In this document: positions 1 through 9,643 of the stretch, piece by piece | Layout: every line of letters begins with the position of its first letter | How positions within the stretch are numbered: position 1 is the stretch's first letter | Assembly (NCBI GenBank): GCA_004173515.1 | Contig: SECN01000002.1 | Span: 1 to 64,000, forward strand | DNA length: 64,000 bases | Source of the DNA: Myxococcaceae bacterium | GTDB taxonomy: Bacteria > Myxococcota > Myxococcia > Myxococcales > Myxococcaceae | Direction: 5' to 3' | The notes under the pieces: model-generated | The model's input: the letters and a program-made list of their open reading frames with translations, nothing else | Told to the model about the DNA's origin: nothing | Databases searched by the model: none | Translations under genes and position numbers: made by a program

Positions 1-181
1 AACTCGTCCAACACGCTCGAGGTGCCGGGCAGCGTCGATGCGCCGGGCTCGAAGTACACCTGCCCATGCAGGAGCAGCCCCTGGTCACCCTCACCCGGGA
101 GCGGCTGCTCCTGCATGGGCAGGTGTACTTCGAGCCCGGCGCATCGACGCTGCCCGGCACCTCGAGCGTGTTGGACGAGTT
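1..181. repeat. 79-bp perfect inverted repeat at window edge (fold-back)
   Basis: Bases 1-79 are the exact reverse complement of 103-181, separated by a 23-base loop (80-102). Every base pairs, and the left arm runs to the first base, so it may continue outside the window. The right arm is ordinary OmpA-domain coding sequence; the left arm is the same sequence on the other strand. A long perfect palindrome abutting a sequence end is typical of a contig-end fold-back or chimeric-read artefact. A genuine cruciform-forming palindrome is possible but less likely. Confidence 0.9.
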
Positions 182-488
182 GGCGCGGGTGCTGCTGGAG
201 CATCCCGGGCTCCCGCGCGTGATCATCGAAGGCCACACGGACACGGGAGGCTCCGACGCCGTCAACCAGCGGATCTCCCTGGCCCGTGCCGAGTCGGTGC
301 TCCGCTACCTCGTGCAGAAGGGCGTGCCCGCCTCGCGACTGGAGGCCCGGGGCTTCGGGGCCCGCCGACCGGCGAGTTCCAATGCCACGCAGGAAGGCCG
401 CGAACACAACCGCCGCGCGGAGCTGCGCCTGCTGCTGGGCGAGCCCGCGCCCCCGCCGCCCTCACCGACCCAGGCGCCGCCCGACTGA
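66..488 (+). CDS. OmpA-family C-terminal domain protein, 5' end lost
   Basis: The readable frame encodes an OmpA/Pal-type peptidoglycan-binding domain. It has the VYFEPG strand, then VIIEGHTDTGGSDAVNQRISLARAESV, in which the HTD and the NxxLSxxRA-like stretch are the family hallmarks, then a GFG and an ENRRAE-like tail (EHNRRAEL). It ends in a Pro-rich tail. Such domains tether outer-membrane or periplasmic proteins to peptidoglycan. The first codons, from the ATG at 66, lie in the fold-back arm and loop, so this start is probably artificial; authentic sequence begins near base 100. The real protein should be longer, with a signal peptide and an N-terminal domain upstream. The stop codon lies inside a short tandem repeat. 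Confidence 0.75.
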   Translation: MQEQPLVTLTRERLLLHGQVYFEPGASTLPGTSSVLDELARVLLEHPGLPRVIIEGHTDTGGSDAVNQRISLARAESVLRYLVQKGVPASRLEARGFGARRPASSNATQEGREHNRRAELRLLLGEPAPPPPSPTQAPPD

Positions 489-517
489 GGCGGACGCCCG
501 ACTGAGGCGGACGCCCG
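479..517. repeat. 17-bp tandem repeat spanning the OmpA stop
   Basis: The unit GCCCGACTGAGGCGGAC occurs at 479-495 and 496-512, with a 5-base partial third copy. The stop codon of the OmpA-domain gene is in the first copy. The unit is not a multiple of three, so copy-number change here would alter the C-terminus or the UTR. Confidence 0.85.
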
Positions 518-528
518 GGCCTCCCTGC

Positions 529-701
529 TCACGGAGGGGTGATGCAGGTCAGGTAGCTCGGCGTCATCGAGGCCGTGTTCGCCGTGCAGTCCAGCGTCTT
601 CGAGGACGTGTTGCCCCCACGTGTCCTTCGCGATCACCGAGAACGGCAGTTGCGTCTGGAGGGTCCCGGTGCCCGTGGCGTCCACCACGACCGTATTCCT
701 G
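529..701 (-). pseudogene. C-terminal remnant of a secreted protein, frameshifted
   Basis: Read on the minus strand, two frames join into one plausible tail: VVVDATGTGTLQTQLPFSV.IAKDTWG, then NTSSKTLDCTANTASMTPSY and LTCITPP before a TGA at 529-531. The frames meet at a run of five G (five C on the plus strand near 612-618), where one extra base breaks the frame. The composition (Thr/Ser-rich beta strands, two Cys) resembles Ig-like ends of exported myxobacterial proteins. Upstream of about 701 the coding resemblance stops and no start is present, so this is a 3' relic. Sequencing error at the homopolymer could explain the frameshift but not the missing 5' part. Confidence 0.5.
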
Positions 702-884
702 TTTTGACAACCCGGGCGAAGCCGTCCGGTAGGCGCCTGCGAGGGGGATCGCCGCGCTGCGACACGCGCTCGGAGTCTCGACTTCTCACGCACCTGGAAC
801 GGGCACGCAACAATCGGCGCCCTCTGCCGACAATGTAGGCAGGTTCCCCTTCAGCTCTGCTCGGCTCCCCCTCCGAGGTCCCTC

Positions 885-1961
885 ATGGTCCAGGTCAAGC
901 GTCCTTCCAGCCCCACGTCGCTCCCCCAGACGCGGGTCGTTCCGGAAGCCTCCACCCGGGCCAAGGCACCGACGGGCTTCAACGCCCTGGGGGTGCGCGA
1001 CAGCTTCACGTCCGCCGCTCCGGCGGGTGCGCAGCAGGGCAATTCGCTCGCGCAGGTGAACAGCCTGCGCCTGCCCATCCCCTGGCCAGGCAAGGGTGAG
1101 GCGGACAAGATCGGCTGGATCCAGAAGGCGTATCCGCCGGCGAAGGACTCCACGGCGGAGTTCCAGAAGCTCAACCAGGCGGTGCGCGCGGGCCAGGACG
1201 TGATGCCCCCCGAGGCCAAGGACTGCGTGTTCCTGGCGGTGGGCGGGCTGTTGTCGGAAGCGGCGCCCAAGGAGATCTACTTCGACAAGAACCTGGACGC
1301 GCTGGAGGCGCAGGGTCTCGAGGTCGGCCGGGTGCCCGTGGACACGGACATGGGCGTGGAGCACAACGCGGCCATCGTCCGTCAGGCCGTGCTCGAGGCC
1401 GCCAAGAACGGCAAGCAGGTGGTGCTGATGGGCCACAGCAAGGGCGGCCTGGACTCGGCGGCGGCCCTGGCGCTGTACCCGGAGCTCAAGGAGCACGTGC
1501 GCGCCCTGGTCACCATCCAGTCGCCGTACGGCGGCTCGCCCATGGCGCAGGACCTGCTGGACAACCCGCTGGTGCGCTACGGCGTGGGCGGCGCCATCGA
1601 GGCCCTGGGCGGCAGCATCCAGTCCGGTGAGGACCTGACGTACGACTCGCGCAAGAAGTTCCTGGCCGAGCACCCGATGCCCGCGGGCATCCCCACCGTG
1701 TGCATGGCCTCCACCACCTCCAACCCCACCTCGCCGCTGTTCGTCGCCGAGGAGTACATGCAGCAGCGCTACGGCGTGAAGTCGGACGGCCTGGTGCTCC
1801 CGCAGGACGCGTTCATCCCCGGCTCCAAGTCCGTGACCCTCCAGGGGTTGGATCACCTGGATTCGACCGGGACGACGCTGAACCCGTTCAAGCCCTACCA
1901 GCCCGAGGACCTGACCCTCTCGCTGGTGGCGATGGCCTTGAAGATGCCCAAGGGCGACTGA
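885..1961 (+). CDS. alpha/beta hydrolase (lipase-like), GHSKGG nucleophile
   Basis: A 358-residue alpha/beta-hydrolase-fold protein. The nucleophile elbow GHSKGG puts the catalytic Ser at about residue 185, after a VVLMGH strand. A downstream Asp region and LDHLDST near residue 325 offer candidate acid and His residues. The layout (long N-terminal extension, GHSKGG, His near the C-terminus) is that of esterase/lipase relatives such as PGAP1-like or triacylglycerol lipases. No signal peptide is visible; the first 60 residues are Ser/Pro/Ala-rich and probably disordered. The ATG at 885 follows a GAGG at suitable distance. The gene stands alone, with a 34-base gap to the next. The substrate cannot be inferred. 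Confidence 0.85.
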   Translation: MVQVKRPSSPTSLPQTRVVPEASTRAKAPTGFNALGVRDSFTSAAPAGAQQGNSLAQVNSLRLPIPWPGKGEADKIGWIQKAYPPAKDSTAEFQKLNQAVRAGQDVMPPEAKDCVFLAVGGLLSEAAPKEIYFDKNLDALEAQGLEVGRVPVDTDMGVEHNAAIVRQAVLEAAKNGKQVVLMGHSKGGLDSAAALALYPELKEHVRALVTIQSPYGGSPMAQDLLDNPLVRYGVGGAIEALGGSIQSGEDLTYDSRKKFLAEHPMPAGIPTVCMASTTSNPTSPLFVAEEYMQQRYGVKSDGLVLPQDAFIPGSKSVTLQGLDHLDSTGTTLNPFKPYQPEDLTLSLVAMALKMPKGD

Positions 1962-1995
1962 GAAACGCGGTCACCCAGCGGATAGATTCGGGTCC

Positions 1996-3042
1996 GTGAG
2001 CCTCTTCCCGACCGCCCTCCCCCCTTCCGAAGCCATTGCCCTGCGCGGAGGTCCCGCGCTGCGCTGGGGGGTGCTCGCGCCCGGACGGATCGCGGGAGGC
2101 TTCGTCTGGGCGCTGCATCATCACACCGACCAGCGCGTCCACGCGGTCGCCTCGCGGGATCCCGAGCGCGCCCAGCGCTTCGCCGCGACCTACGGCATCC
2201 CGCACGTCCACGCGTCGTACGAGCAGCTCGTCGCCGACCCCGACGTCGACATCGTCTACGTGGCCTCTCCCCACAGCGAGCACAAGCGCCAGGCCCTGCT
2301 CGCCATCGCCACCGGCAAGCACGTCCTCGTGGAGAAGCCTCTCGCGCTCGACGCTGGCGAGGCCCGGGACATCGCGCGGGCGGCTCGCGCCGCGGGCGTC
2401 TTCGCCATGGAGGCGCTGTGGTCGCGCTTCCTTCCCAAGACCCTGCTCATCGAACGACTGCTGCGTGACGGCGTGCTCGGAGACGTCCAGCTCGTCATGG
2501 CGGACTTCGGTGGCCGCTTCGACTTCGAGCCCGAAGGCCGCATCTTCAACCCCGCGCTCGGCGGCGGTGCGCTGCTCGACATCGGCATCTATCCCATCTG
2601 GCTCGCGCACCTGGTGCTCGGCCCGCCCACGCGTGTGCACGCGACAGGCTCCCTCACCCAGACCGGCGTGGACGGGCAGGCGGCGATCGTCCTCACCTAC
2701 CCCACGGGCGCCCAGGCGCTGCTGCACACCACCCTCTTCGCCGAGACGCCGCAGGAGGCCGTCATCGCGGGCTCGCACGCGCGCCTCCAGCTCGACTCGC
2801 GCTTCTTCACGCCCGGCGGTTTCACGCTGAAGGCCGCGAGGTCCGACCAGCAGTTGCGCTGGACCGACCCGTCCGGAATCCAAGGCAGCGAAGGCCTCGC
2901 ATACCAGGCCGCCGCGGTCGCTCAGCACATCGCCGAGGGACTCACGGAGTCGCCGCTGCATCCGCTCGAGCACAGCATCGCCTTGCTCGAAACCATCGAC
3001 GCGGCACGCGCGCAGCTTGGCGTCTCCGGCCGCGCTCCGTGA
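1996..3042 (+). CDS. Gfo/Idh/MocA-family NAD(P)-dependent oxidoreductase
   Basis: A 348-residue protein with an N-terminal Rossmann fold (LRWGVLAPGRIAGGF), DVDIVYVASPHSEH, and the family signature EKPLALDAGEA (the EKP lysine is catalytic) near residue 110. A C-terminal beta-sheet domain carries GGGALLDIGIYP. This resembles the trans-1,2-dihydrobenzene-1,2-diol/D-xylose dehydrogenase branch, which oxidises sugars or diols. GTG start at 1996, no strong ribosome site. The stop lies four bases from the end of the convergent NTF2-like gene, leaving almost no terminator space. Confidence 0.88.
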   Translation: MSLFPTALPPSEAIALRGGPALRWGVLAPGRIAGGFVWALHHHTDQRVHAVASRDPERAQRFAATYGIPHVHASYEQLVADPDVDIVYVASPHSEHKRQALLAIATGKHVLVEKPLALDAGEARDIARAARAAGVFAMEALWSRFLPKTLLIERLLRDGVLGDVQLVMADFGGRFDFEPEGRIFNPALGGGALLDIGIYPIWLAHLVLGPPTRVHATGSLTQTGVDGQAAIVLTYPTGAQALLHTTLFAETPQEAVIAGSHARLQLDSRFFTPGGFTLKAARSDQQLRWTDPSGIQGSEGLAYQAAAVAQHIAEGLTESPLHPLEHSIALLETIDAARAQLGVSGRAP

Positions 3043-3045
3043 CAA

Positions 3046-3633
3046 TCATCGGGCTCCGCGGCCGAGGGAGCGGTCCCCTGCGATGTATTCGTTCAGCATG
3101 TAACCCAGGTCGGAGGCACAGCCGCCGCTGACGCGCCGGAAGAGCGCGTAGAGCGTGCGGCCTACCGGGGCGGAATCCAGGATGGAGCGGAGGCTGTATT
3201 GCTCCTCGTGGGACGTGACCTTGAGGTTCTCGTCGAGCACCACCTTGTGCACCGACTGGTAGGTGAAGGAGTCCCCCACCAACATCTGCCAGGGCCGCAG
3301 CGGCAGGAAGTTCTTGAAGACCAGGGTGCACGTGACGTCGGCGAGCACGACATGCGAGCCATCCGGGCGGATGGTCTCCGCGACATCGCCGAACACGATG
3401 CGGCAGTCCCGAAGGAAGGTGCGGTTGACGTAGATGAGCCGCCGGAGTCCTTTTAGCCCCCGGACGGTGACGAGCGGATCCTGGAAGGTGGCCTCGGGAT
3501 GATAGTGGGCGTCCGCCGTGGCCCGGGGCTGGTGCTGATCCACGGCGTAGAGGGTGGGAAGGATGCGACGGATGAGTTCCGCGGCATCATGGGAGCGGAT
3601 GTGAGTCGGCGGGGATGGCATGACGTCCTTCAT
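3046..3633 (-). CDS. NTF2/SnoaL-like protein coupled to an FMO
   Basis: A 195-residue protein with the cone-like fold pattern of NTF2/SnoaL relatives: an N-terminal helix (AAELIRRILPTLYAVDQ), YHPEATFQDP, GLRRLIYVNRTF, and long beta strands with VVLADVTCTLVFKNFLPL. The ATG at 3633 is chosen because GGAGGT lies six bases upstream; an in-frame upstream ATG lacks this. The start lies inside the 3' end of the FMO gene (47-base overlap), implying translational coupling. In secondary metabolism such proteins are often cyclases, isomerases or binding partners of oxygenases. Function unassigned beyond fold. Confidence 0.75.
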   Translation of the reverse strand: MKDVMPSPPTHIRSHDAAELIRRILPTLYAVDQHQPRATADAHYHPEATFQDPLVTVRGLKGLRRLIYVNRTFLRDCRIVFGDVAETIRPDGSHVVLADVTCTLVFKNFLPLRPWQMLVGDSFTYQSVHKVVLDENLKVTSHEEQYSLRSILDSAPVGRTLYALFRRVSGGCASDLGYMLNEYIAGDRSLGRGAR

Positions 3634-5071
3634 TGAGACCTCCGGTGGTAGTGATTGAGTTGGCGGATGAAGCAAGGCGGTTCAACGCATCCCGGAGCAG
3701 TTCGTGCGCGCCCGTGCCCAGCGGGCCCAGAACGTCCTCCCGCAGGAGACGCCCGGCATGGCGCCAACGGCGCCGCTGAAGCAGGAACGCCGCCGTCTGC
3801 GCCAGGTGCTCGCCATAGATGGCGAAGGCCAGCCGCTCCTCGGGACCATGGTCGTGCACCCAGGCTTCCATCTCCTCGCGCGAGGGAGCCGTCTCCGGCG
3901 CCTGGAGGAACATGAGCAGCAGCTTGGTGAAGACAGCCAGGTGCAGGCTGCCCGCCGAGCCAAAGCCCTGCTCGAAGCCACAGTTGTTGAAGAGCAGCGT
4001 GGGGTGGCCGGGGATCCACCCCCGAAGGAACAACGCCGAGCCCTGACGTCGGGGGGCCACGAGGAAGTCATAAGAGGGCGGGTGGAAGCCCGTCGCCAGC
4101 ACGACGAGGTCGGCGGCGAGATGAAGCTTCGCGCCCGCCTCCAGCCCCTGCCACGCCTTGCACGACGTCAACCTGGGGTGGGTGGCGCGAACGAGCCGTG
4201 CCTCCAGACCCTCGGGGGTCCAGCGCAGCGGCTCCGCTTGCAGATACGAGATGCGCCCGCCGCGGAGGGTCTGCAGGAAGTCATTGTTGCAGCAGGGGGC
4301 CTGCCCACCGTACAGCGGAAAGCGAGGCACCAGCATGCCCAGGTCGCGGTAGAAGCCTCGTTCGATCAGGCGCTGGAGACTGGACCGGAGGGAGGCGGCT
4401 GGCAGGGCCGGCAGCATCGACAGCGCGATGTTCACGGCCGCGTTGCGAGGCACCATCCAATGGTCGCCACGAGCGACCATGACGACCTCCCGGGCGCCGC
4501 CCGAAAGGGCCCACTCCACGGCCTCCACCGCCGAAGCGCCTCCCCCCACGATGACGACCCGTCGGTCCCGGGCCCGTACCGTGTCCAGCCGGGAGGAATG
4601 GGCGTGCTCGCCCTGGAAGGACTCCAGCCCCTCCCAGGTGGGGAGTCGCGGCGCATGGCATTGCCCGACGCAGCAGATGACGGCGTCGTAGTCCTCGCGC
4701 GCATTGACGCGCCAGCGCCCGCCGGGGAGCGCCTCCAGTCGGGCGACCGGTGTGCCGAAGCGGGTGCGCGCCTCCAGCCCATGGGCGCTCCAGAGGCGCT
4801 GGATCTCCGCGAGCACCTGATCCCTCGCGGGGTAACGGGTGCTCCACGAGACGCTCGGATGGAAGCGGTACAGGAGCGAGGATATCTGGAGCGTCGAGGT
4901 GGAGTTCACCTGCGTCCAGATGCCGCCCACGCGGGAACCGGCCTCGTAGAGTTCGACTTCGTGGCCCGCCCGCCGCACCTCGGCGGCGGACACCACCCCA
5001 CCGACTCCCGCGCCAATGACAGCCACGCGAAAGCGCCTGGGAGAAGTACCGCCTGTGTGAACGTCGCTCAT
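3587..5071 (-). CDS. flavin-containing monooxygenase
   Basis: A 494-residue FAD/NADPH enzyme. The FAD-binding GxGxxG is VIGAGVGG near residue 20, followed by YEAGSRVGGIW (the FMO GG-W region). The second dinucleotide motif, VIVGGGASAVE, is near residue 175, and VVLATGFHPPSY corresponds to the ATG-containing linker of FMOs and Baeyer-Villiger enzymes. Family members oxygenate nitrogen, sulphur or ketones. It is the first gene of a two-gene unit with the NTF2-like protein, overlapping by 47 bases, so the two products probably act on one substrate. No signal peptide. Confidence 0.88.
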   Translation of the reverse strand: MSDVHTGGTSPRRFRVAVIGAGVGGVVSAAEVRRAGHEVELYEAGSRVGGIWTQVNSTSTLQISSLLYRFHPSVSWSTRYPARDQVLAEIQRLWSAHGLEARTRFGTPVARLEALPGGRWRVNAREDYDAVICCVGQCHAPRLPTWEGLESFQGEHAHSSRLDTVRARDRRVVIVGGGASAVEAVEWALSGGAREVVMVARGDHWMVPRNAAVNIALSMLPALPAASLRSSLQRLIERGFYRDLGMLVPRFPLYGGQAPCCNNDFLQTLRGGRISYLQAEPLRWTPEGLEARLVRATHPRLTSCKAWQGLEAGAKLHLAADLVVLATGFHPPSYDFLVAPRRQGSALFLRGWIPGHPTLLFNNCGFEQGFGSAGSLHLAVFTKLLLMFLQAPETAPSREEMEAWVHDHGPEERLAFAIYGEHLAQTAAFLLQRRRWRHAGRLLREDVLGPLGTGAHELLRDALNRLASSANSITTTGGLNEGRHAIPADSHPLP

Positions 5072-5244
5072 GAGAAACGCGAAGATGTTTTCGCGAGCAT
5101 GGCGTCAGAATCGTACGGAAGTCGGAGCGCCCCTGCCCTCGGCACCTGCCGGGCATCGGCTCCAGGAACTGCCCGGGAGGGTGACCCGCCACCGTGCCCC
5201 CCGGAGCGCCGTGTCTCGTCGTCCACACACCGAGTCTTCGCGCC

Positions 5245-5522
5245 CCCCGTCTGTCGACGAGGCCTACACCGCCGCCACCGGGATGTGGCGCCGGAGCGAG
5301 CGGGGCTACGGGGTGGACCACTCCCTGCCGCTGGCCTCCGTCCAGGAGGGCGAGGTGCTTCTCGGCTCGGGCTTCACCGTGAGCGTTTCGGACGCGGACG
5401 AGGCCGGCCAGCAGGAGACGCTCATGGGCAACACGGGGATGCTGCGCTTCTGGACCGAATACCCGCACACCGTCGAAGAGTTCCAGTCGTCGCGCGCCCC
5501 CTTCTCACCTCGGCTCGCCTGA
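5245..5522 (+). pseudogene. possible orphan gene fragment in a 485-bp gap
   Basis: The gap between the FMO and the next lipoprotein holds no full gene. A plus-strand frame reads SVDEAYTAATGMWRRSERGY, then GVDHSLPLASVQEGEVLLGS, GFTVSVSDADEAGQQETLMG and NTGMLRFWTEYPHTVEEF, ending at 5522. The alternation of strands and turns looks protein-like. The upstream part of the same frame (from 5070) is low-complexity Arg/Pro/Ser and overlaps the divergent start. No ribosome site or convincing start is present. I do not recognise a family; it may be a truncated relic or non-coding. Confidence 0.25.
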
Positions 5523-5556
5523 AACAGGCTTCGGGTCGCAGCGCCTCCGCGGGGAA

Positions 5557-6060
5557 TCACTCCGCCTGTGGCGCCGCGCCAGGCGAAGCCGGAGGCGCCT
5601 CATCCTCCTCGGCCACGGGCGAGTTCAACGACCAGGTCATGCCGTGGACCGAGCCAATCGATCGGTAGGTCGCGCGCTTTCCGCAGCCCGTCACGCCCGC
5701 CGTGACTGGATCGATGCGCGACACCTGGAGCTGCATCCGCTCACAGCCCAGGTCGAACTGCGCGCGGGCCCTCACGTCGGGGATCCAGGTGCACTGGCCC
5801 ATCTTGCAGCGCAGCTCGTAGGTGCCCTCGGTGTTGCATCCGCTCAGCTGGTACTGGTTTTCCCCCAGATAGGTCGGCGTCAGCTCCTCCGTGCACTTGA
5901 GGTCCTTGGCGGCGATCTTCTCCAGGTTCGCATAGCGCTTCGCGTTGATGGACGGCCCCATCGTGGACAGGTCCACCTTGGAGTTGACCCGGCTTCCGCC
6001 GCAGCCAGCCACCAGGAACGCCACGCTCACGCCCAGCATCGACAGTCGAGAGAGGTTCAT
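5557..6060 (-). CDS. predicted lipoprotein, 167 aa
   Basis: Begins MNLSRLSMLGVSVAFLVAGCGG: a short basic start, hydrophobic core and LVAGC lipobox, so it is predicted to be diacylated at Cys20. The mature protein has four further Cys (KCTEEL, SGCNTE, RCKMGQC) that could form two disulfides, and an acidic, Pro/Ala-rich tail. Similar small Cys-containing lipoproteins are common in myxobacteria, but I recognise no domain. It is divergent from the glycine-rich gene at 6299; a 9-bp perfect palindrome lies 32 bases upstream of its ATG. Confidence 0.75.
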   Translation of the reverse strand: MNLSRLSMLGVSVAFLVAGCGGSRVNSKVDLSTMGPSINAKRYANLEKIAAKDLKCTEELTPTYLGENQYQLSGCNTEGTYELRCKMGQCTWIPDVRARAQFDLGCERMQLQVSRIDPVTAGVTGCGKRATYRSIGSVHGMTWSLNSPVAEEDEAPPASPGAAPQAE

Positions 6061-6091
6061 GGGCGCCCCTCTACCATGCGCCAGCCCTCTG

Positions 6092-6113
6092 GCTGGTGAC
6101 AGGAGTCACCAGC
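6092..6113. promoter_or_regulatory. 9-bp perfect palindrome in divergent promoter region
   Basis: GCTGGTGAC and GTCACCAGC flank a four-base AGGA spacer, 32 bases upstream of the lipoprotein ATG and within the 238-bp region shared with the divergent gene at 6299. A perfect 9+9 dyad is a good candidate operator or a hairpin in the 5' leader. No regulator can be named. Confidence 0.45.
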
Positions 6114-6298
6114 GCTGATGACCCGCGACACCAGCGCCGAGCGACTTCAGACACCCGCCGAGCGAAGCCCCCAGAGGGAGACAGGCTCCGGCGCCCCCCA
6201 CCGGAGCCCTGGCACACGCCGTGCTTAAGGGAAGAGTCATCAAGGGCCGGACGCACTCCGGCCCTCTCACTCGAATCCAAATCTCCCCGAGGCCTCCC

Positions 6299-7336
6299 AT
6301 GCGCGTCTCCAACAGCCCCCGCACCACGCCGTCGAACGCCACGACCCCGACTCCGGCCCCTGGCGCCGCCGCTGACAAGAAGGGCCCGGGCTTCATCGAC
6401 AAGAACCAGCCGGACACGAAGTTCAGCCAGCAGTGGGGCCAGGACATCTTCCTGGACCCCCGCAAGGGCGACAAGGCGGACGCCAGCGCGGCCAGGAAGG
6501 ACGGGCGTCAGGTCAGCCAGGGCAACACCAGCCCCGGCCAGGTGGCGGGCAACGAGAGCGGCCAGTACGTCTCCTGGCAGAAGGACGCGGCGGAGTTCAA
6601 GACGGGCACGGGCTTCAGCAAGGACGGCACTGGCGCGCAGATCGAAGCCAGCGCAGCCGAAGTCCAGGGCGATGCGTCCTACCGCATCATGCCGTGGGAG
6701 ATTGGCGGCCGGGCCGGCGCCGAGGCGAACATCGCCAGCCTGCGCGGCGACGCGGGCTTCGGCAAGGACCTGAAGGAGGTCCCGGGCCTGGACAAGGTCG
6801 ACGGCAAGGTCTACGGCGGCGTGCACGGCGAGGTGCTGGTCGGCGCCAACGCGGATGCGAAGGCCAAGATCGACCTGAACCCCAAGAACGGCGACATGGG
6901 CGCGGAAGTGGGCGCCGGCGCGCTGGTGGGCGCGGAGGCGAGCGCGACGGCTCGCGGCGAGTTCGGTCCGGTGCAGGGCTCGGTGACGGGCAGCGCCATC
7001 GCCGGCGTGGGCGCCGCGGTGGACGCGAAGGTGGCCTACGAGGACGGCAAGCTGACCATCGGCGGCAAGGCCAAGGCGGCCCTGGGCGTCGGGCTGGGCG
7101 TCGGCACCAGCTACACCATCGACTTCAACAAGGCGAAGAACACCGTCGACAACCTCACCAACGGCAAGGCGTCCGAAGCGGTCAAGGACGTGACGAACAA
7201 GGTCGCCGACGGGGCCAAGGATGTGACGAACAAGGTCGCCGAGGGCGCCAAGGACGTGACGAACAAGGTCGCGGATGGTGCCAAGGACGTCGGCAACAAG
7301 ATCAAGGACGGCGTCAAGGGCATCTTCGGCTTCTGA
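6299..7336 (+). CDS. Gly/Ala-rich protein with C-terminal LEA-like repeats
   Basis: A 345-residue protein of unknown function. The Pro/Thr-rich N-terminus (to about residue 45) is followed by a charged region. A long Gly/Ala/Val stretch at about 120-280 contains repeats such as GGRAGAEANIASLRGDAGFG and VGAEASATARGEFG, resembling the glycine-rich spacer of large bacterial toxins and surface proteins. The C-terminus has four 11-residue units of KDVTNKVADGA type, typical of LEA/apolipoprotein-like amphipathic helices, then GVKGIFGF. The ATG at 6299 follows CCGAGG and is preferred over an upstream in-frame ATG at 6221. No signal peptide. Possibly a stress or membrane-surface protein, but this is a guess from composition. 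Confidence 0.7.
   Translation: MRVSNSPRTTPSNATTPTPAPGAAADKKGPGFIDKNQPDTKFSQQWGQDIFLDPRKGDKADASAARKDGRQVSQGNTSPGQVAGNESGQYVSWQKDAAEFKTGTGFSKDGTGAQIEASAAEVQGDASYRIMPWEIGGRAGAEANIASLRGDAGFGKDLKEVPGLDKVDGKVYGGVHGEVLVGANADAKAKIDLNPKNGDMGAEVGAGALVGAEASATARGEFGPVQGSVTGSAIAGVGAAVDAKVAYEDGKLTIGGKAKAALGVGLGVGTSYTIDFNKAKNTVDNLTNGKASEAVKDVTNKVADGAKDVTNKVAEGAKDVTNKVADGAKDVGNKIKDGVKGIFGF
7184..7315 (+). repeat. four 33-bp coding repeats (11-residue units)
   Basis: Units start at 7184, 7217, 7250 and 7283, each beginning AAGGACGT or AAGGATGT and encoding KDVTNKVADGA or a variant. The first three are nearly identical and the fourth is diverged. The 11-residue period matches amphipathic LEA-type helices. Confidence 0.9.
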
Positions 7337-7368
7337 TCCGACCCCGTTCCCAGGCCCTGCCAGCAACG

Positions 7369-7401
7369 CGACGGAGGGGTGCGCCACGCATCTCTCCGTC
7401 G
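7369..7401. terminator. hairpin between convergent genes
   Basis: CGACGGAG (7369-7376) pairs perfectly with CTCCGTCG (7394-7401) in the gap between the convergent stops at 7336 and 7442. There is no U-tract, as is usual in GC-rich myxobacteria, so it may rely on other factors. Confidence 0.45.
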
Positions 7402-7441
7402 TGTCGTTCCTGCGGCTCGCGACCCCGTCACCGGAGGGGCT

Positions 7442-9622
<2,181 letters not shown>

Positions 9623-9643
9623 CGAAGAAGAGAGGGATACCCC

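Noticed and set aside
3704-5668. Long plus-strand frame antisense to the FMO gene
   Set aside because: Arg/His/Pro-rich composition with no motif. It mirrors a clear FMO on the other strand, a usual effect of high-GC third positions.
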